This document shows, one piece after another, positions 35,631-45,165 of a stretch of DNA of 64,000 bases. The notes under the pieces are model-generated. The model saw nothing but the letters and a program-made list of their open reading frames with translations, ran no database searches and was not told where the DNA came from. How positions within the stretch are numbered: the stretch's first letter is position 1; every line of letters begins with the position of its first letter. The position numbers were made by a program, and so were the translations under genes. This stretch comes from JANWYT01 sp034437555 (GTDB lineage Bacteria; Chloroflexota; Anaerolineae; Aggregatilineales; Phototrophicaceae), in the NCBI GenBank assembly GCA_034437555.1, contig DAOTTQ010000044.1:20664-84663 (forward strand), written 5' to 3'.

Positions 35631-35656
35631 GGGGGCATAAGAAACCCTATGCCCCC
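35631..35656 (+). terminator. terminator-like hairpin after greA
   Basis: Perfect 9-bp stem (GGGGGCATA / TATGCCCCC), 8-base loop, 9 bp after the stop; only a short T-run follows. Confidence 0.7.
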
Positions 35657-35780
35657 TTCCCCACGCCTTAGCCCAAAATACCCCCTTTTTAGATTATCTC
35701 TGTTCTGAACGCTCGTTTGTGATAGAATGGTACGCCGTTTCAAGCGTCCGATTTTTGACAAGTTTTGATGAGAGAAGTAC

Positions 35781-36737
35781 ATGAATATTGTGGTTAGCGG
35801 GTCTATCGCCTACGACTATCTAATGCGTTTTCCGGGTAGTTTTAAGCAACACATCCTCACTGAATCCTTAAACCAAGTGAGTTTGAGCTTCTTAGTGGAC
35901 GATATGACAAAGCACTGGGGCGGTGTTGCTCCAAATATCGCCTTTACCATGGCAAAGCTGGGCTTACGTCCTATTTTAATGGGAACAGCCGGGCGTGATT
36001 TTACGGATTACCGCGACTGGCTAGAGCAATCTAACGTTGATACCCGCGCTGTCCGCCAATTTGAGGACATCTTTACCGCCTCTTTCTTTTGCAACACAGA
36101 CAATGAAAACAATCAAATCGCCTCTTTTTATGGAGGTGCCATGGCGCGTTCTAAGGACTATCATTTGCTAGACCTAGACTTTACGCCCGACTTGGTGATT
36201 ATTTCCCCCAATGACCCTGTGGCAATGAGCAATTACGCCAAAGAATGCCGTGACAATGGGCTAAAGTTTATCTATGACCCCAGCCAACAAATTGCACGCA
36301 TGGATGGCGAAACGCTTGCCCGTGACCTTCAGGGGGCGCATGCGATGGTGATTAACAAGTACGAATCCAGCCTTATTCATGATAAAACCGGCATGAACAT
36401 TGATGATTTACGTGCTGCCGTGAATATCTTGGTGGTTACACATGGGGGCAAAGGCTCTGATGTGTATCACAATGGCGACATTGTGCATGTGCCAGCCTTC
36501 CCCACCGATACCATTGTTGACCCCACTGGCGCAGGCGATGCTTACCGTGGCGGTTTAATCACGGGCATTATCAAGGGCTTCCCCTTAAAACTTGCGGGCG
36601 AAATTGGCTCTTTGTGTGCGACCTATGTACTCGAAAACATTGGCACACAAAACCACCATTACACCCCCCACGACTTCGTAAAACGTTTTAGAGAACACTT
36701 TGACGATGCGGGGGTGCTAGATGCACTCTTGGTCTAG
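35781..36737 (+). CDS. PfkB-family carbohydrate/nucleoside kinase, possibly adenosine kinase
   Basis: 318 residues, ribokinase fold. The substrate-binding GGVAPNIAFTMAKLG region and the anion-hole DPTGAGDAYRGGLI with catalytic Asp (about residue 251) are intact. Adenosine kinase, ribokinase and others share this fold. Its neighbour, 122 bp downstream on the same strand, is S-adenosylhomocysteinase, which releases adenosine, so removal of adenosine as AMP is an attractive role; this is an inference from context. The N-terminus (GSIAYDYLMRFPGSF) resembles adenosine kinase-like members. Confidence 0.82.
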   Translation: MNIVVSGSIAYDYLMRFPGSFKQHILTESLNQVSLSFLVDDMTKHWGGVAPNIAFTMAKLGLRPILMGTAGRDFTDYRDWLEQSNVDTRAVRQFEDIFTASFFCNTDNENNQIASFYGGAMARSKDYHLLDLDFTPDLVIISPNDPVAMSNYAKECRDNGLKFIYDPSQQIARMDGETLARDLQGAHAMVINKYESSLIHDKTGMNIDDLRAAVNILVVTHGGKGSDVYHNGDIVHVPAFPTDTIVDPTGAGDAYRGGLITGIIKGFPLKLAGEIGSLCATYVLENIGTQNHHYTPHDFVKRFREHFDDAGVLDALLV

Positions 36738-36859
36738 CTGACGATTACACAATGCTTCTGTAAATCGCGGTCTTGCGCCATCATCAATAGCACGACAAAC
36801 GTGCTAGGGTGTGCTACAATTTGACCGCTTAAGTTGCTTAAAATGAATGAGGAGAACCA

Positions 36860-38119
36860 ATGGCACAACAGGACATTAAAGACGCAAATCTCGCTACAGG
36901 TGGTCGCCTTCGTATTGAATGGGCAGAACAAGAAATGCCCGTACTACGTGCCATCCGTGAACGCTTTGAACGCGAAAAGCCACTTAAGGGCTTGCGTGTA
37001 TCGGCGTGCTTGCACGTAACCACCGAAACAGCCAACCTTATGCGTACCCTGCAAGCAGGCGGCGCAGACATTGTATTGGCAGCGTCTAACCCCCTTTCGA
37101 CACAAGATGATGTTGCCGCCTCTTTGGTGGTTCATGATGAAATTCCTGTTTACGCCATCAAGGGCGAAGACAACGAAACCTACTACAATCACATTGAAGC
37201 TGTGCTAGACCACAAGCCCCAAATCACAATGGACGACGGCGCAGACTTGGTGAGTACCATTCACAAGACCCGCCGTGAACTGCTAGAAGGCATTGTGGGC
37301 GGCACGGAAGAAACCACCACCGGCGTAATTCGTTTGCGTGCTATGGCAAAAGACGGCGCACTCATGTTCCCCGTTATTGCCATCAACGACAGCAACACCA
37401 AGCACCTCTTTGACAATCGCTATGGCACGGGGCAAAGCACCATTGACGGCATCATCCGCGCCACCAACATTTTGTTGGCAGGACGTACTGTGGTAGTAGC
37501 CGGTTACGGCTGGTGTAGCCGTGGTATTGCCAGCCGCGCTCATGGCATGGGTGCAAACGTGGTTGTGACCGAAATCAACCCCTTACGTGGTCTTGAAGCC
37601 GTGATGGACGGTTTCCGCGTGATGCCCATGATTGAAGCCGCCAAAGTGGGCGACATCTTCATTACTGCCACAGGCGACATCAACGTCCTAGACGTACAAC
37701 ACTTTGAAGTGATGAAGAAGGGCGCGATTGTTTGCAATAGCGGTCACTTTAACGTAGAAATTAACCTTGACGGCTTGCGTGCCATGAGTGAGGGTGAACC
37801 CCGCCTTGTGCGCCCCTTTGTTGAAGAATACTTGGTGAAGGGTCGCCCCATTTATGTGTTGGGTGAAGGTCGCCTCATTAACCTTACCAGCGCAGAAGGT
37901 CACCCCGCCAGCGTGATGGATATGAGCTTTGCCAACCAAGCGTTGGGTGCAGAATTTATGATGCAAAACTACAAGACCATGACCCCCAACGTTTACACCA
38001 TTCCAGAAGATGTAGACAACGAAATTGCACGCCTTAAGCTCTTGGCAATGGGTGTAGGCATTGACTTCCTAACCCCCCAACAAGAAGCCTATCTAAACCA
38101 ATGGCAAGAAGGTACTTAA
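36860..38119 (+). CDS. ahcY: S-adenosylhomocysteinase (adenosylhomocysteinase)
   Basis: 419 residues. LHVTTETANLMRTLQAGGA at the N-terminus, the NAD-binding GYGWCSRGIASRAHGMGA (about residues 214-231), GTGQSTIDGI and the C-terminal EGHPASVMDMSFANQ are all family hallmarks. The enzyme splits S-adenosylhomocysteine to adenosine and homocysteine, keeping methyltransferases running. A GAGGAG ribosome site is present. A perfect 6-bp hairpin (36789-36805) lies in the leader; no known SAH riboswitch fold was recognised. Confidence 0.97.
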   Translation: MAQQDIKDANLATGGRLRIEWAEQEMPVLRAIRERFEREKPLKGLRVSACLHVTTETANLMRTLQAGGADIVLAASNPLSTQDDVAASLVVHDEIPVYAIKGEDNETYYNHIEAVLDHKPQITMDDGADLVSTIHKTRRELLEGIVGGTEETTTGVIRLRAMAKDGALMFPVIAINDSNTKHLFDNRYGTGQSTIDGIIRATNILLAGRTVVVAGYGWCSRGIASRAHGMGANVVVTEINPLRGLEAVMDGFRVMPMIEAAKVGDIFITATGDINVLDVQHFEVMKKGAIVCNSGHFNVEINLDGLRAMSEGEPRLVRPFVEEYLVKGRPIYVLGEGRLINLTSAEGHPASVMDMSFANQALGAEFMMQNYKTMTPNVYTIPEDVDNEIARLKLLAMGVGIDFLTPQQEAYLNQWQEGT

Positions 38120-38141
38120 GCCCTTGCAATAGTGGTATCAC

Positions 38142-38170
38142 AAGGGCGACCCGTTACAAGGTCGCCCTTT
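38142..38170 (+). terminator. hairpin after ahcY, of the GGGCGACC family
   Basis: Ten-base perfect stem (AAGGGCGACC / GGTCGCCCTT) with an 8-base loop and a short T-run, 22 bp after the stop. The stem matches the dispersed palindromic repeats elsewhere in the window. Confidence 0.75.
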
Positions 38171-38208
38171 CGCAAAGCCCCCTAAGAATTAGAAGAAAGC
38201 GAAACCCC

Positions 38209-40728
38209 ATGACCTTTTCAAAAAACCTTGTTCGTCTCTTTAGCCTTGCGGTACTTTTGGTATTAAGCATGACCAGTGTGCTTGCCCAATCCGATGGGCG
38301 CGTGCGTTTTGTTCATGTTGTCCCTGGTGCAGACGCAGTTAATGTGTTTGTTAATGGTGTGCTTGCTGTTGATAGTTTAGCCTACGGCACAGCCAGCGAT
38401 TACATCAATGCGCCTTCTGGCGACCATAACGTACAGGTGCAAGACGCTGAAAATGGCACCGAAATTTGGCAACAAGTCATTAGTGTGGGCGAAGGGCGTG
38501 CCACCACGTTTGTTGCCAGCAAGCCCAGCTTTACACCCTTTAACGAAAACTTGGGCGCAACGGGCTTAGGCAATACGCGCTTGCTTTTGGTTCATGCTGT
38601 AGACGGTGCACCTGCCGTAGACGTTAGCCTTGCCGAATCCATTAGCCTAAACGGTGTAGAACAAGCCGTTGGCACAAAAATTGCCACAGGCATGGCATAC
38701 GATACCTCTTTTGGTTCGTTTGACCTCCCTGCCCAAAAGTACGTGGTCAACGTTAGCGCAGGTGACACCAACATTCTAGAAAATATCACGCTTAACCTTG
38801 ACAACAGTACCACCTACTTTGCCATTGTGTACGGCACACCCGATGCCCCCGAAGCCCTGCTTTTGGCACAAATGACCACATTGGGCGAAGCAAGCGGGCT
38901 AGTGCGCGTGATTCATGCTGTGGTGGGTGCGCCTGCCGTAGACATCTTCGCCGATGACACCCTGCTTGCAGAAAACTTAGGCGCAGGAACAGCTACAGTC
39001 CACATGAGCGTTCCCGTTGGTACTTATGACATTGCCGTTAAACCCACTGGCACAGACGACATTTTGGCACAAACCTCGCTGACAGTAAGCGCATCAGAAG
39101 CCAAAACAATGGTTGCCGTTGATGCGACAGCCGCCGTTGCACTAATTGAAGTGCTAGATGACATTAGCGCACCCGCCAGCACCTCTACACGCGCCGCCAT
39201 AAACGTGCTAAACGCCATCCCGATGAGCGTTTTAAGCACCTTGACGCTAGGCGATAACGCCTTCCTTGAAGAGCCATTGCCCTATGCCGAAAGCCTAACT
39301 TTTACTCTTGACCCCAGCAAGGGCGATTTAGTCTATACTGTGGCAACCCCTGACGGCACAGGCGATAGTGAAATGCCCGTAACATTTTACGGTGGCACAT
39401 ACTATAACTTGGTGCTGGTAAATGATGACGGTGTAAAAGTGCTTGTGTTCCCCACCAGCATTACCCAAGCCATCGGTAGCGCACCCAATAGCACCGATAA
39501 CTTGGTCGCTGCGCCTGTCGTAGAACAACCTGCGGTGGTTACGCCCGCCCCTGTGGTAGAACAACCCGTTACACCCCCCACCACATCAGGCAATGCCAAC
39601 GAAATTACAGGGCGCGTTTTGCTAAACCCCGATGCTAACCTGCAATTGCGCCAATACCCCAATTCTGTGTCCCTATCGCTAGGGCTAGCCCCCTCAAGTG
39701 CGGTTTTGGTGATCAATGGGCGTGAGGGCGCACCTGTCGCCCTTGTTGAGGGGCAAGCTCCCCCTCCTGAAGCTGAATCTTGGGTAGACCCTGTGGCATT
39801 GTTGCTGGATGCAGACGCAGACCTAGACCCCACCCAAACATGGCTTAATGTGACGTTTACTGCCCCCGAAGGCGGGCGTATAGTGGCTTGGGTGAATGCG
39901 CAATTCTTGGATGTGCGTAATGGGCGCGGTGAACGCGTAAAACTGCGTGACCTCATCGAATTGGTAGGCGGTAACGTGCCGGGGACAGCCAGTGGTAACA
40001 CAGGCACAGGCACAACCACCACTAGCCCCACCACGATAACGACTGACACAACGGCAGCCCCCGATACCTCACAGGTAGACGGCATTGCAGCCATCGTGTT
40101 TGACTTAAACCCCACCGCCAACCTCAACATCCGCCGTTTCCCATCTACCGATGACGAAGTGCTTGGGCAAGTGCCTAATGCCACCGTGCTTAACTTCGTT
40201 GGCTCACTAGAAACCGATGACTGGGCGTTCGTTGAGTACAACACACCTGACGGCAATATCGTGAGTGGGTGGGTGTCTACCGCTTACTTGCGCTATGAGT
40301 ACGGCGGACGCACCTACAACATCGAAACGGTTAAAGATGTGATTGAACGTGGCACATCACAAGCCCTCTTTGAATTTGTGCCTGCCACACAGGGCGGCGA
40401 AGTTCGCTTTGGTGAAGGTGCGGTGACAGCTGCACCCGCCCCCACAGTAAGCCCCCAACGCAATACCTATGTGGGCTTGGTGCTACTACAACCCAGCGCA
40501 AACTTACAATTACGCCGTTATGCCGATGCTACGTCCGAATCTTTGGGCTTAATTCCCGGCAATTCCGAAGTAGTTGTTGATGGACGCGACATTGAAGCTA
40601 ATTGGTTCTATGTAGAATCCAATGGGCTAAGTGGGTGGGTAAGCGCACAATTTGTGCGTGTGACGTTCAACGGGCGTTCCGTTGACCTTGTAGATGTGCC
40701 AATTGCATCTGCAAACCCCATGCCATAA
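38209..40728 (+). CDS. secreted multidomain protein: DUF4397 repeats and SH3b domains
   Basis: 839 residues from ATG 38209; the longer frame runs back into ahcY and is not used. Signal peptide (residues 1-26, ending SVLAQ). Three DUF4397-type units at about 30-105, 122-218 and 230-320 (VRFVHVVPGADAVNVFVNG, LLLVHAVDGAPAVDVSLAE, VRVIHAVVGAPAVDIFADD). After Pro/Thr linkers come three SH3b-like units from about residues 464, 624 and 752, each beginning ANLxLRxY/F-P and, in two cases, ending GWVS. SH3b modules bind cell wall or peptides; DUF4397 function is unknown. The protein is exported and probably wall- or surface-associated. The next gene is a paralogue. Confidence 0.8.
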   Translation: MTFSKNLVRLFSLAVLLVLSMTSVLAQSDGRVRFVHVVPGADAVNVFVNGVLAVDSLAYGTASDYINAPSGDHNVQVQDAENGTEIWQQVISVGEGRATTFVASKPSFTPFNENLGATGLGNTRLLLVHAVDGAPAVDVSLAESISLNGVEQAVGTKIATGMAYDTSFGSFDLPAQKYVVNVSAGDTNILENITLNLDNSTTYFAIVYGTPDAPEALLLAQMTTLGEASGLVRVIHAVVGAPAVDIFADDTLLAENLGAGTATVHMSVPVGTYDIAVKPTGTDDILAQTSLTVSASEAKTMVAVDATAAVALIEVLDDISAPASTSTRAAINVLNAIPMSVLSTLTLGDNAFLEEPLPYAESLTFTLDPSKGDLVYTVATPDGTGDSEMPVTFYGGTYYNLVLVNDDGVKVLVFPTSITQAIGSAPNSTDNLVAAPVVEQPAVVTPAPVVEQPVTPPTTSGNANEITGRVLLNPDANLQLRQYPNSVSLSLGLAPSSAVLVINGREGAPVALVEGQAPPPEAESWVDPVALLLDADADLDPTQTWLNVTFTAPEGGRIVAWVNAQFLDVRNGRGERVKLRDLIELVGGNVPGTASGNTGTGTTTTSPTTITTDTTAAPDTSQVDGIAAIVFDLNPTANLNIRRFPSTDDEVLGQVPNATVLNFVGSLETDDWAFVEYNTPDGNIVSGWVSTAYLRYEYGGRTYNIETVKDVIERGTSQALFEFVPATQGGEVRFGEGAVTAAPAPTVSPQRNTYVGLVLLQPSANLQLRRYADATSESLGLIPGNSEVVVDGRDIEANWFYVESNGLSGWVSAQFVRVTFNGRSVDLVDVPIASANPMP

Positions 40729-40762
40729 CGGATAAATCGGTGTTTTAACCCTTGTCCCTCTG

Positions 40763-40801
40763 CCCCCTCTCCTGCATGCTTCGCTAGGAGAGGGGGTTTT
40801 T
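40763..40801 (+). terminator. strong rho-independent terminator after the DUF4397/SH3b gene
   Basis: Eleven-base perfect stem (CCCCCTCTCCT / AGGAGAGGGGG) followed by five T, 35 bp after the stop. Confidence 0.85.
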
Positions 40802-40820
40802 GCTCATGCCTTTTTGTGTT

Positions 40821-40880
40821 CCCTCTCCAATTTTTGGAGGGGGCTAGGGTGAGGTGTAGGCGCGCACCCGTTGGGTCGCC
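40821..40880. repeat. single copy of the CCAATTTTTGG element joined to a GGGCGACC-type palindrome
   Basis: CCCTCTCCAATTTTTGGAGGGGG plus CTAGGGTGAGGT (40821-40855) closely matches the core of the tandem array near 60.5-61.1 kb. It is followed by GGCGCGCACCCGTTGGGTCG and CC, an imperfect hairpin of the dispersed palindrome family. Confidence 0.7.
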
Positions 40881-40995
40881 TCCAAAAAATAATGTTGCAC
40901 ATAAACCTTCTGTTCTTTGCGTCTTTGCGCTTCAATGGCATAATGAAGGGGTATCTTCACAAAAGACACCGTGTTAATCACGCAAAGGAAAGCCC

Positions 40996-43128
40996 ATGCC
41001 CTCTCTGTTACCGCCCTTAAACTGCGCTTGGCGCATCTTACTCTTGCTTATGCTGGGTGCTTTGGTGGCTTGTACCCCCGAAGTTGTCCCAACACTTATT
41101 CCCACCGCCACCGAAGTGGTCGTTACCAATACCCCCGAACCTAGCCCAACGGCTACTCACACGGCAACCCCAAGCCCAACGCCCAATGTCCCACAAACCA
41201 ACGCCCCCAACCCCGCCGACCAAGCCTATTTGCGCGTCGTCCATGCGTCACCTTCGTTGCCTAGCGTTGATTTTTATGTGGATGGCTTAAATTTTGCGTC
41301 CTTTATGGAGTATGGGCTGTTTACAGAACCCAGCGGACTGGTAGCAGGCACATACACGCTCTCTATACGTAGCGCAGGCGTGCGTGATGCAACCGAAACC
41401 CTCACACGCCAAGACTTTAGCCTAAACGGGCAAGAGACCCTTACAGTGGTGCTGTATGGCACACCCGAAACGCCACGCTTGCTCTTGTACAAAGAGGACA
41501 ATCGCCCTCTTTCTGCCAATCAAACGCGCATTGCCCTAATTAATGTCACGGCAGAGGGCGAAACCGTCACCATGCAGCAAGGCTCACAAAGCCTATTCGG
41601 GGATGTTGCCAACGGCGTTGCCTCTAGTAGTGCGGTTGTGCCAAGCGTGGAACTACGCTATAACGTGCGTGCCAATGGGCAAATTATCGGCGCAAATACG
41701 CTACGCTTACGAGAACGCCAAAACTATACGTTTGTCATTGCCAGCAACCTTGCAGACCCCACCAAAGCACAAATTTTTACCCTTACCAGTGGCGTGCTGG
41801 GCATTGCCAGCATTAGCACCCTTAACATGGTAAATGGTGTAACCGTTGACGTGCTTGCCAACGCGGTGACATTAGGCGAGGGCATGGGCTACTTGTACCA
41901 AAGTGACCCCCAACGCCTGCCTAGTGGAGATTACACGATTTTTGTCTACGCGCAGGGCGTAGATAGAGCCAACGTTGCGCCCCTTGCCAGCTACCAAACC
42001 ACGTTTATTCCTGATGAAGATTTAACCTTCATCGTGCTAGGGCAAGCCAATGACGTGCGTATTTTGCCCTATCGTGCCAATTCAAGCCCCGTCACACAAG
42101 GATTCGCTCGTGTTACTTTCTTAAACACCTTGCCCAATGTAGCGCGTGTGCAAATGCAAAGTAACGTCAATGAGCCGTTCCAGATGAACTATGGGCAACT
42201 CATTGAAGCGGGTGAATTGCCCATCGGTAGCTTCCCGATGACGTGGTACGCCCTAGTAAGCGGTCAAGCCAGTGGTGAACCCTTAGAGCTAGTCACTGAT
42301 TTTGCCCTAGAAGACGGCAGGTCGTATCTGTATTTGTTTACAGGACGTGGGGAACAAACGCCCCTTGTGCTTAGTAAAACAGTGGATGTGCTTGTGCCAG
42401 CCTTCATTGCCAGCACCGCAGAAGCCGCCCTAGCCCCCCTTGAATCAAGTGCGCCAACCGTAAGGGGCATTAACGCCGTAGATGGCTTAACTGTCGAGTT
42501 TAGGGTGGATGATGTGCCGTTTGCGACAAGCATTTTATCGCGTAATACGTCTAGCCCTGTAACGCTCTCTAGTGGTGAGCGCACGTTTACGCTGTTAAAT
42601 GGGCAAACGGGCGAACTAATGGCACGCCTGACCATCACCCTAGAAACAGGCAAGCCTTATAGCATTGTGGCTTATGGCAGAGCCGACACGGGCTTTCAAT
42701 TGGATAGCTTTACAGATGAGAATATCGCAGTAGCACAGGGTGCGCCCACCCTGCGCCTGATACACCTTAGCGAAGATAGCGTTAGCCTTGGGCTAGGCTA
42801 CCAAAACGGCACAGGGCTAGTGTTCCCCGATTTATCTGCGCCTGCAACGGTGGGTGAAAACGGCGAACCTAGCCAGAACCTTAGAATTAGCTTGCCGATT
42901 GGCTTAACACGCCTGTTCCGCAACGTACAACGCCCCGATGCGTCTGCCATCACTATTGTGGAGGAAGGCGTTAAAGACATCTTCATCATTGATGACATCG
43001 CCACCCAAGTGGGCAATATTCGCCCCAACGTCAGCCTGCAAAAAGACACGCATTATGATGTAATTGCTTATCAAGTATCTGGCACAGTCCAGATAGAAGC
43101 CTTCATCATTGCCTTACCCCCACAATAA
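40996..43128 (+). CDS. DUF4397 domain lipoprotein
   Basis: 710 residues. A signal peptide with lipobox LVAC (lipid-modified Cys at residue 26) is followed by a Thr/Pro stalk (TATPSPTPNVPQ), then several DUF4397-like units starting with LRVVHASPSLPSVDFYVDG (about residue 77), and later SISTLNMVNGVTVDVLANA, RVTFLNTLPNVARVQMQS and RGINAVDGLTVEFRVDD. The repeats suggest four or more beta-sandwich units displayed on the cell surface. It follows a paralogue with three such units, separated by a strong terminator, so the pair arose by duplication but is transcribed separately. Function unknown. Confidence 0.75.
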   Translation: MPSLLPPLNCAWRILLLLMLGALVACTPEVVPTLIPTATEVVVTNTPEPSPTATHTATPSPTPNVPQTNAPNPADQAYLRVVHASPSLPSVDFYVDGLNFASFMEYGLFTEPSGLVAGTYTLSIRSAGVRDATETLTRQDFSLNGQETLTVVLYGTPETPRLLLYKEDNRPLSANQTRIALINVTAEGETVTMQQGSQSLFGDVANGVASSSAVVPSVELRYNVRANGQIIGANTLRLRERQNYTFVIASNLADPTKAQIFTLTSGVLGIASISTLNMVNGVTVDVLANAVTLGEGMGYLYQSDPQRLPSGDYTIFVYAQGVDRANVAPLASYQTTFIPDEDLTFIVLGQANDVRILPYRANSSPVTQGFARVTFLNTLPNVARVQMQSNVNEPFQMNYGQLIEAGELPIGSFPMTWYALVSGQASGEPLELVTDFALEDGRSYLYLFTGRGEQTPLVLSKTVDVLVPAFIASTAEAALAPLESSAPTVRGINAVDGLTVEFRVDDVPFATSILSRNTSSPVTLSSGERTFTLLNGQTGELMARLTITLETGKPYSIVAYGRADTGFQLDSFTDENIAVAQGAPTLRLIHLSEDSVSLGLGYQNGTGLVFPDLSAPATVGENGEPSQNLRISLPIGLTRLFRNVQRPDASAITIVEEGVKDIFIIDDIATQVGNIRPNVSLQKDTHYDVIAYQVSGTVQIEAFIIALPPQ

Positions 43129-43207
43129 AGCCTATGAGATGGCGCAAGCATGCCTTATAATATTGCGCCGTCTCACTGTGTGTTATTGGCAAAAAAAGGA
43201 TGTTTTC

Positions 43208-44155
43208 GTGCGCGTTTTGATAACTGGGGCTACTGGGTTTGTGGGGTCACATTTGACAGCGCATTTGCGCCAAGTGATGCCTGATGCCACACTTTATGGC
43301 ACCACCCTCATGCCCGCCCCTGCGCCCGATGGTGTGCTTCTTCGCCCTGTAGACTTGCGTAACGCGCAAGCCGTAGAAGCGCTCTTTAGCGAAATCCAGC
43401 CCGATGAAGTCTATCATCTTGCCGGACAAGCATCGGTAGATGTGGCGTTTAAGGACACATGGGGAACATTTGAAGCCAATGTACTTGCCACACATCAGGT
43501 ACTCACGGCAAGCCTAACGCTAGCCAAAAAACCGCGCGTGCTTGTCATTACATCAGCGGATATTTATGGCAGGGTGCGCCCCCAAGACCTACCCCTAAAC
43601 GAAGAAACCGTTTTGCGCCCCATCAACCCCTATAGCGTTAGCAAAGCCAGCCAAGACCTTTTGGCGCAACAGTTCTTTTTTACGTATGGCTTACCTGTGC
43701 TACGCGCACGCCCCTTTAATCATTTAGGGGTGGGGCAAAGTGAAATGTTTGTGGCAACGGCGTTTGCCATGCAAATTGCACGCATTGAAGCAGGCAAACA
43801 GCCCCCCATTATGCGCGTGGGCAATTTAGACAGTGAACGCGACTTTACCAACGTCCGCGACATTGTGCGTGCTTATGCGCTCTTGATGAAACACGGGCAA
43901 GATGGGCTGGCGTATAATATCGCCAGTGGCAAAACCCACAACATTACTGACTTGCTTAATACGCTGCTGTCGCTCTCCAACGCAGACATTACGATAGAAC
44001 AAGACCCAGCAAAGATGCGCCCCAGCGATATTCCCGTTATCTCGGCGGACTGCCATCGCCTGCGTGATGCCACGCAATGGCAGCCGCTTATCACGTTTAA
44101 GGACACCCTGCGCGAAGTGCTAGATGACTGTCGCCAGCGTGTTCACACTTCATAA
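43208..44155 (+). CDS. rmd: GDP-6-deoxy-D-mannose reductase-like (RmlD/Rmd family) NAD-dependent epimerase
   Basis: 315 residues from GTG 43208, which has an AAGGA site 8 bp upstream and starts exactly at the Rossmann strand VRVLITGATGFVGSHL; earlier in-frame codons lie in the promoter region. Catalytic Ser/Thr in ITSADIYGR and YxxxK as NPYSVSKASQDLL. The best fit is Rmd, which reduces GDP-4-keto-6-deoxy-D-mannose to GDP-D-rhamnose, because the next gene is GDP-mannose 4,6-dehydratase. D-rhamnose is a component of surface glycans. Alternative: GDP-fucose-type reductase or a different sugar epimerase. Confidence 0.8.
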   Translation: MRVLITGATGFVGSHLTAHLRQVMPDATLYGTTLMPAPAPDGVLLRPVDLRNAQAVEALFSEIQPDEVYHLAGQASVDVAFKDTWGTFEANVLATHQVLTASLTLAKKPRVLVITSADIYGRVRPQDLPLNEETVLRPINPYSVSKASQDLLAQQFFFTYGLPVLRARPFNHLGVGQSEMFVATAFAMQIARIEAGKQPPIMRVGNLDSERDFTNVRDIVRAYALLMKHGQDGLAYNIASGKTHNITDLLNTLLSLSNADITIEQDPAKMRPSDIPVISADCHRLRDATQWQPLITFKDTLREVLDDCRQRVHTS

Positions 44156-44179
44156 CACAACAAGGAGTTTTACCCCATT

Positions 44180-45160
44180 ATGGCTAAAAAAGCGTTAATC
44201 ACAGGCGTTACAGGACAAGATGGTTCTTACCTAGCAGAGCTTTTGCTAGAAAAGGGCTATGATGTGTACGGCATGGTACGCCGTACCAGCACTGTGCGCT
44301 ATGAGCGTATTCGCCACATCCAAGACCAAATTCACATTGTACAAGGCGACCTACAAGACCAAACCAGCCTTAATCGCGCCGTTGCCAATATTCAGCCCGA
44401 TGAAGTGTACAATCTGGCTGCCCAGAGCTTTGTGCCTACTTCGTGGAATCAGCCCGTGTTTACTGGCGAAATTACCGCGCTTGGCGTAACGCAAATGCTC
44501 GAAGCCATTCACACCGTCAAGCCCGATACCAAGTTTTATCAAGCCTCTAGTAGCGAAATGTTTGGCTTGGTGCAAGAAGTCCCCCAAATAGAGACCACGC
44601 CCTTTTATCCCCGTAGCCCCTACGGTGTGGCAAAAGTATATGGGCATTGGATTACCGTTAACTATCGTGAAAGCTACAATATGTTTGCCGTTAGTGGCAT
44701 TTTGTTTAACCACGAAAGCCCACGGCGCGGGCTAGAATTTGTCACACGCAAGGTCAGCTATACAGTGGCAAAAATTAAGCTAGGGCTGGCAAATGAACTA
44801 CGCATTGGCAACCTAGACGCACAACGAGACTGGGGCTTTGCGGGCGATTATGTGCAAGCCATGTGGCTGATGCTTCAGCAAGATACCCCCGATGATTTTG
44901 TGGTGTCTACGGGCAAAACGCACACGGTAGAACGCTTGCTAGACGTGGCGTTTAGCTGTGTCGATTTGAATTGGCGCGATTATGCCGTTCAAGACCCCGC
45001 CTTTATGCGCCCTGCAGAAGTGGACTTGCTGATTGGCAACCCCGAAAAAGCCGCGCGCATTTTGGGTTGGAAGCCCGCCGTATCGTTTGAGCAACTGATT
45101 CAGATGATGGTGGAAGCGGATGTGGAACGCCTGAAAAAAGACCCTCATGGCATGGTATAA
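44180..45160 (+). CDS. gmd: GDP-mannose 4,6-dehydratase
   Basis: 326 residues. ALITGVTGQDGSYLAELLL (residues 5-23) and the MVRRTSTVRYERI, SSSEMFGLVQEVPQ, FYPRSPYGVAKVYGHWIT and FNHESPRRG segments are diagnostic. The YxxxK pair is in SPYGVAKVY. It converts GDP-mannose to GDP-4-keto-6-deoxymannose, the substrate of the preceding Rmd-like enzyme. An AAGGAG ribosome site precedes the ATG and the genes are 24 bp apart. Confidence 0.95.
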   Translation: MAKKALITGVTGQDGSYLAELLLEKGYDVYGMVRRTSTVRYERIRHIQDQIHIVQGDLQDQTSLNRAVANIQPDEVYNLAAQSFVPTSWNQPVFTGEITALGVTQMLEAIHTVKPDTKFYQASSSEMFGLVQEVPQIETTPFYPRSPYGVAKVYGHWITVNYRESYNMFAVSGILFNHESPRRGLEFVTRKVSYTVAKIKLGLANELRIGNLDAQRDWGFAGDYVQAMWLMLQQDTPDDFVVSTGKTHTVERLLDVAFSCVDLNWRDYAVQDPAFMRPAEVDLLIGNPEKAARILGWKPAVSFEQLIQMMVEADVERLKKDPHGMV

Positions 45161-45165
45161 CGCCT

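Noticed and set aside
36738..36859. SAH riboswitch upstream of ahcY
   Set aside because: Only a single 6-bp hairpin is visible; the conserved core of the known riboswitch could not be found.
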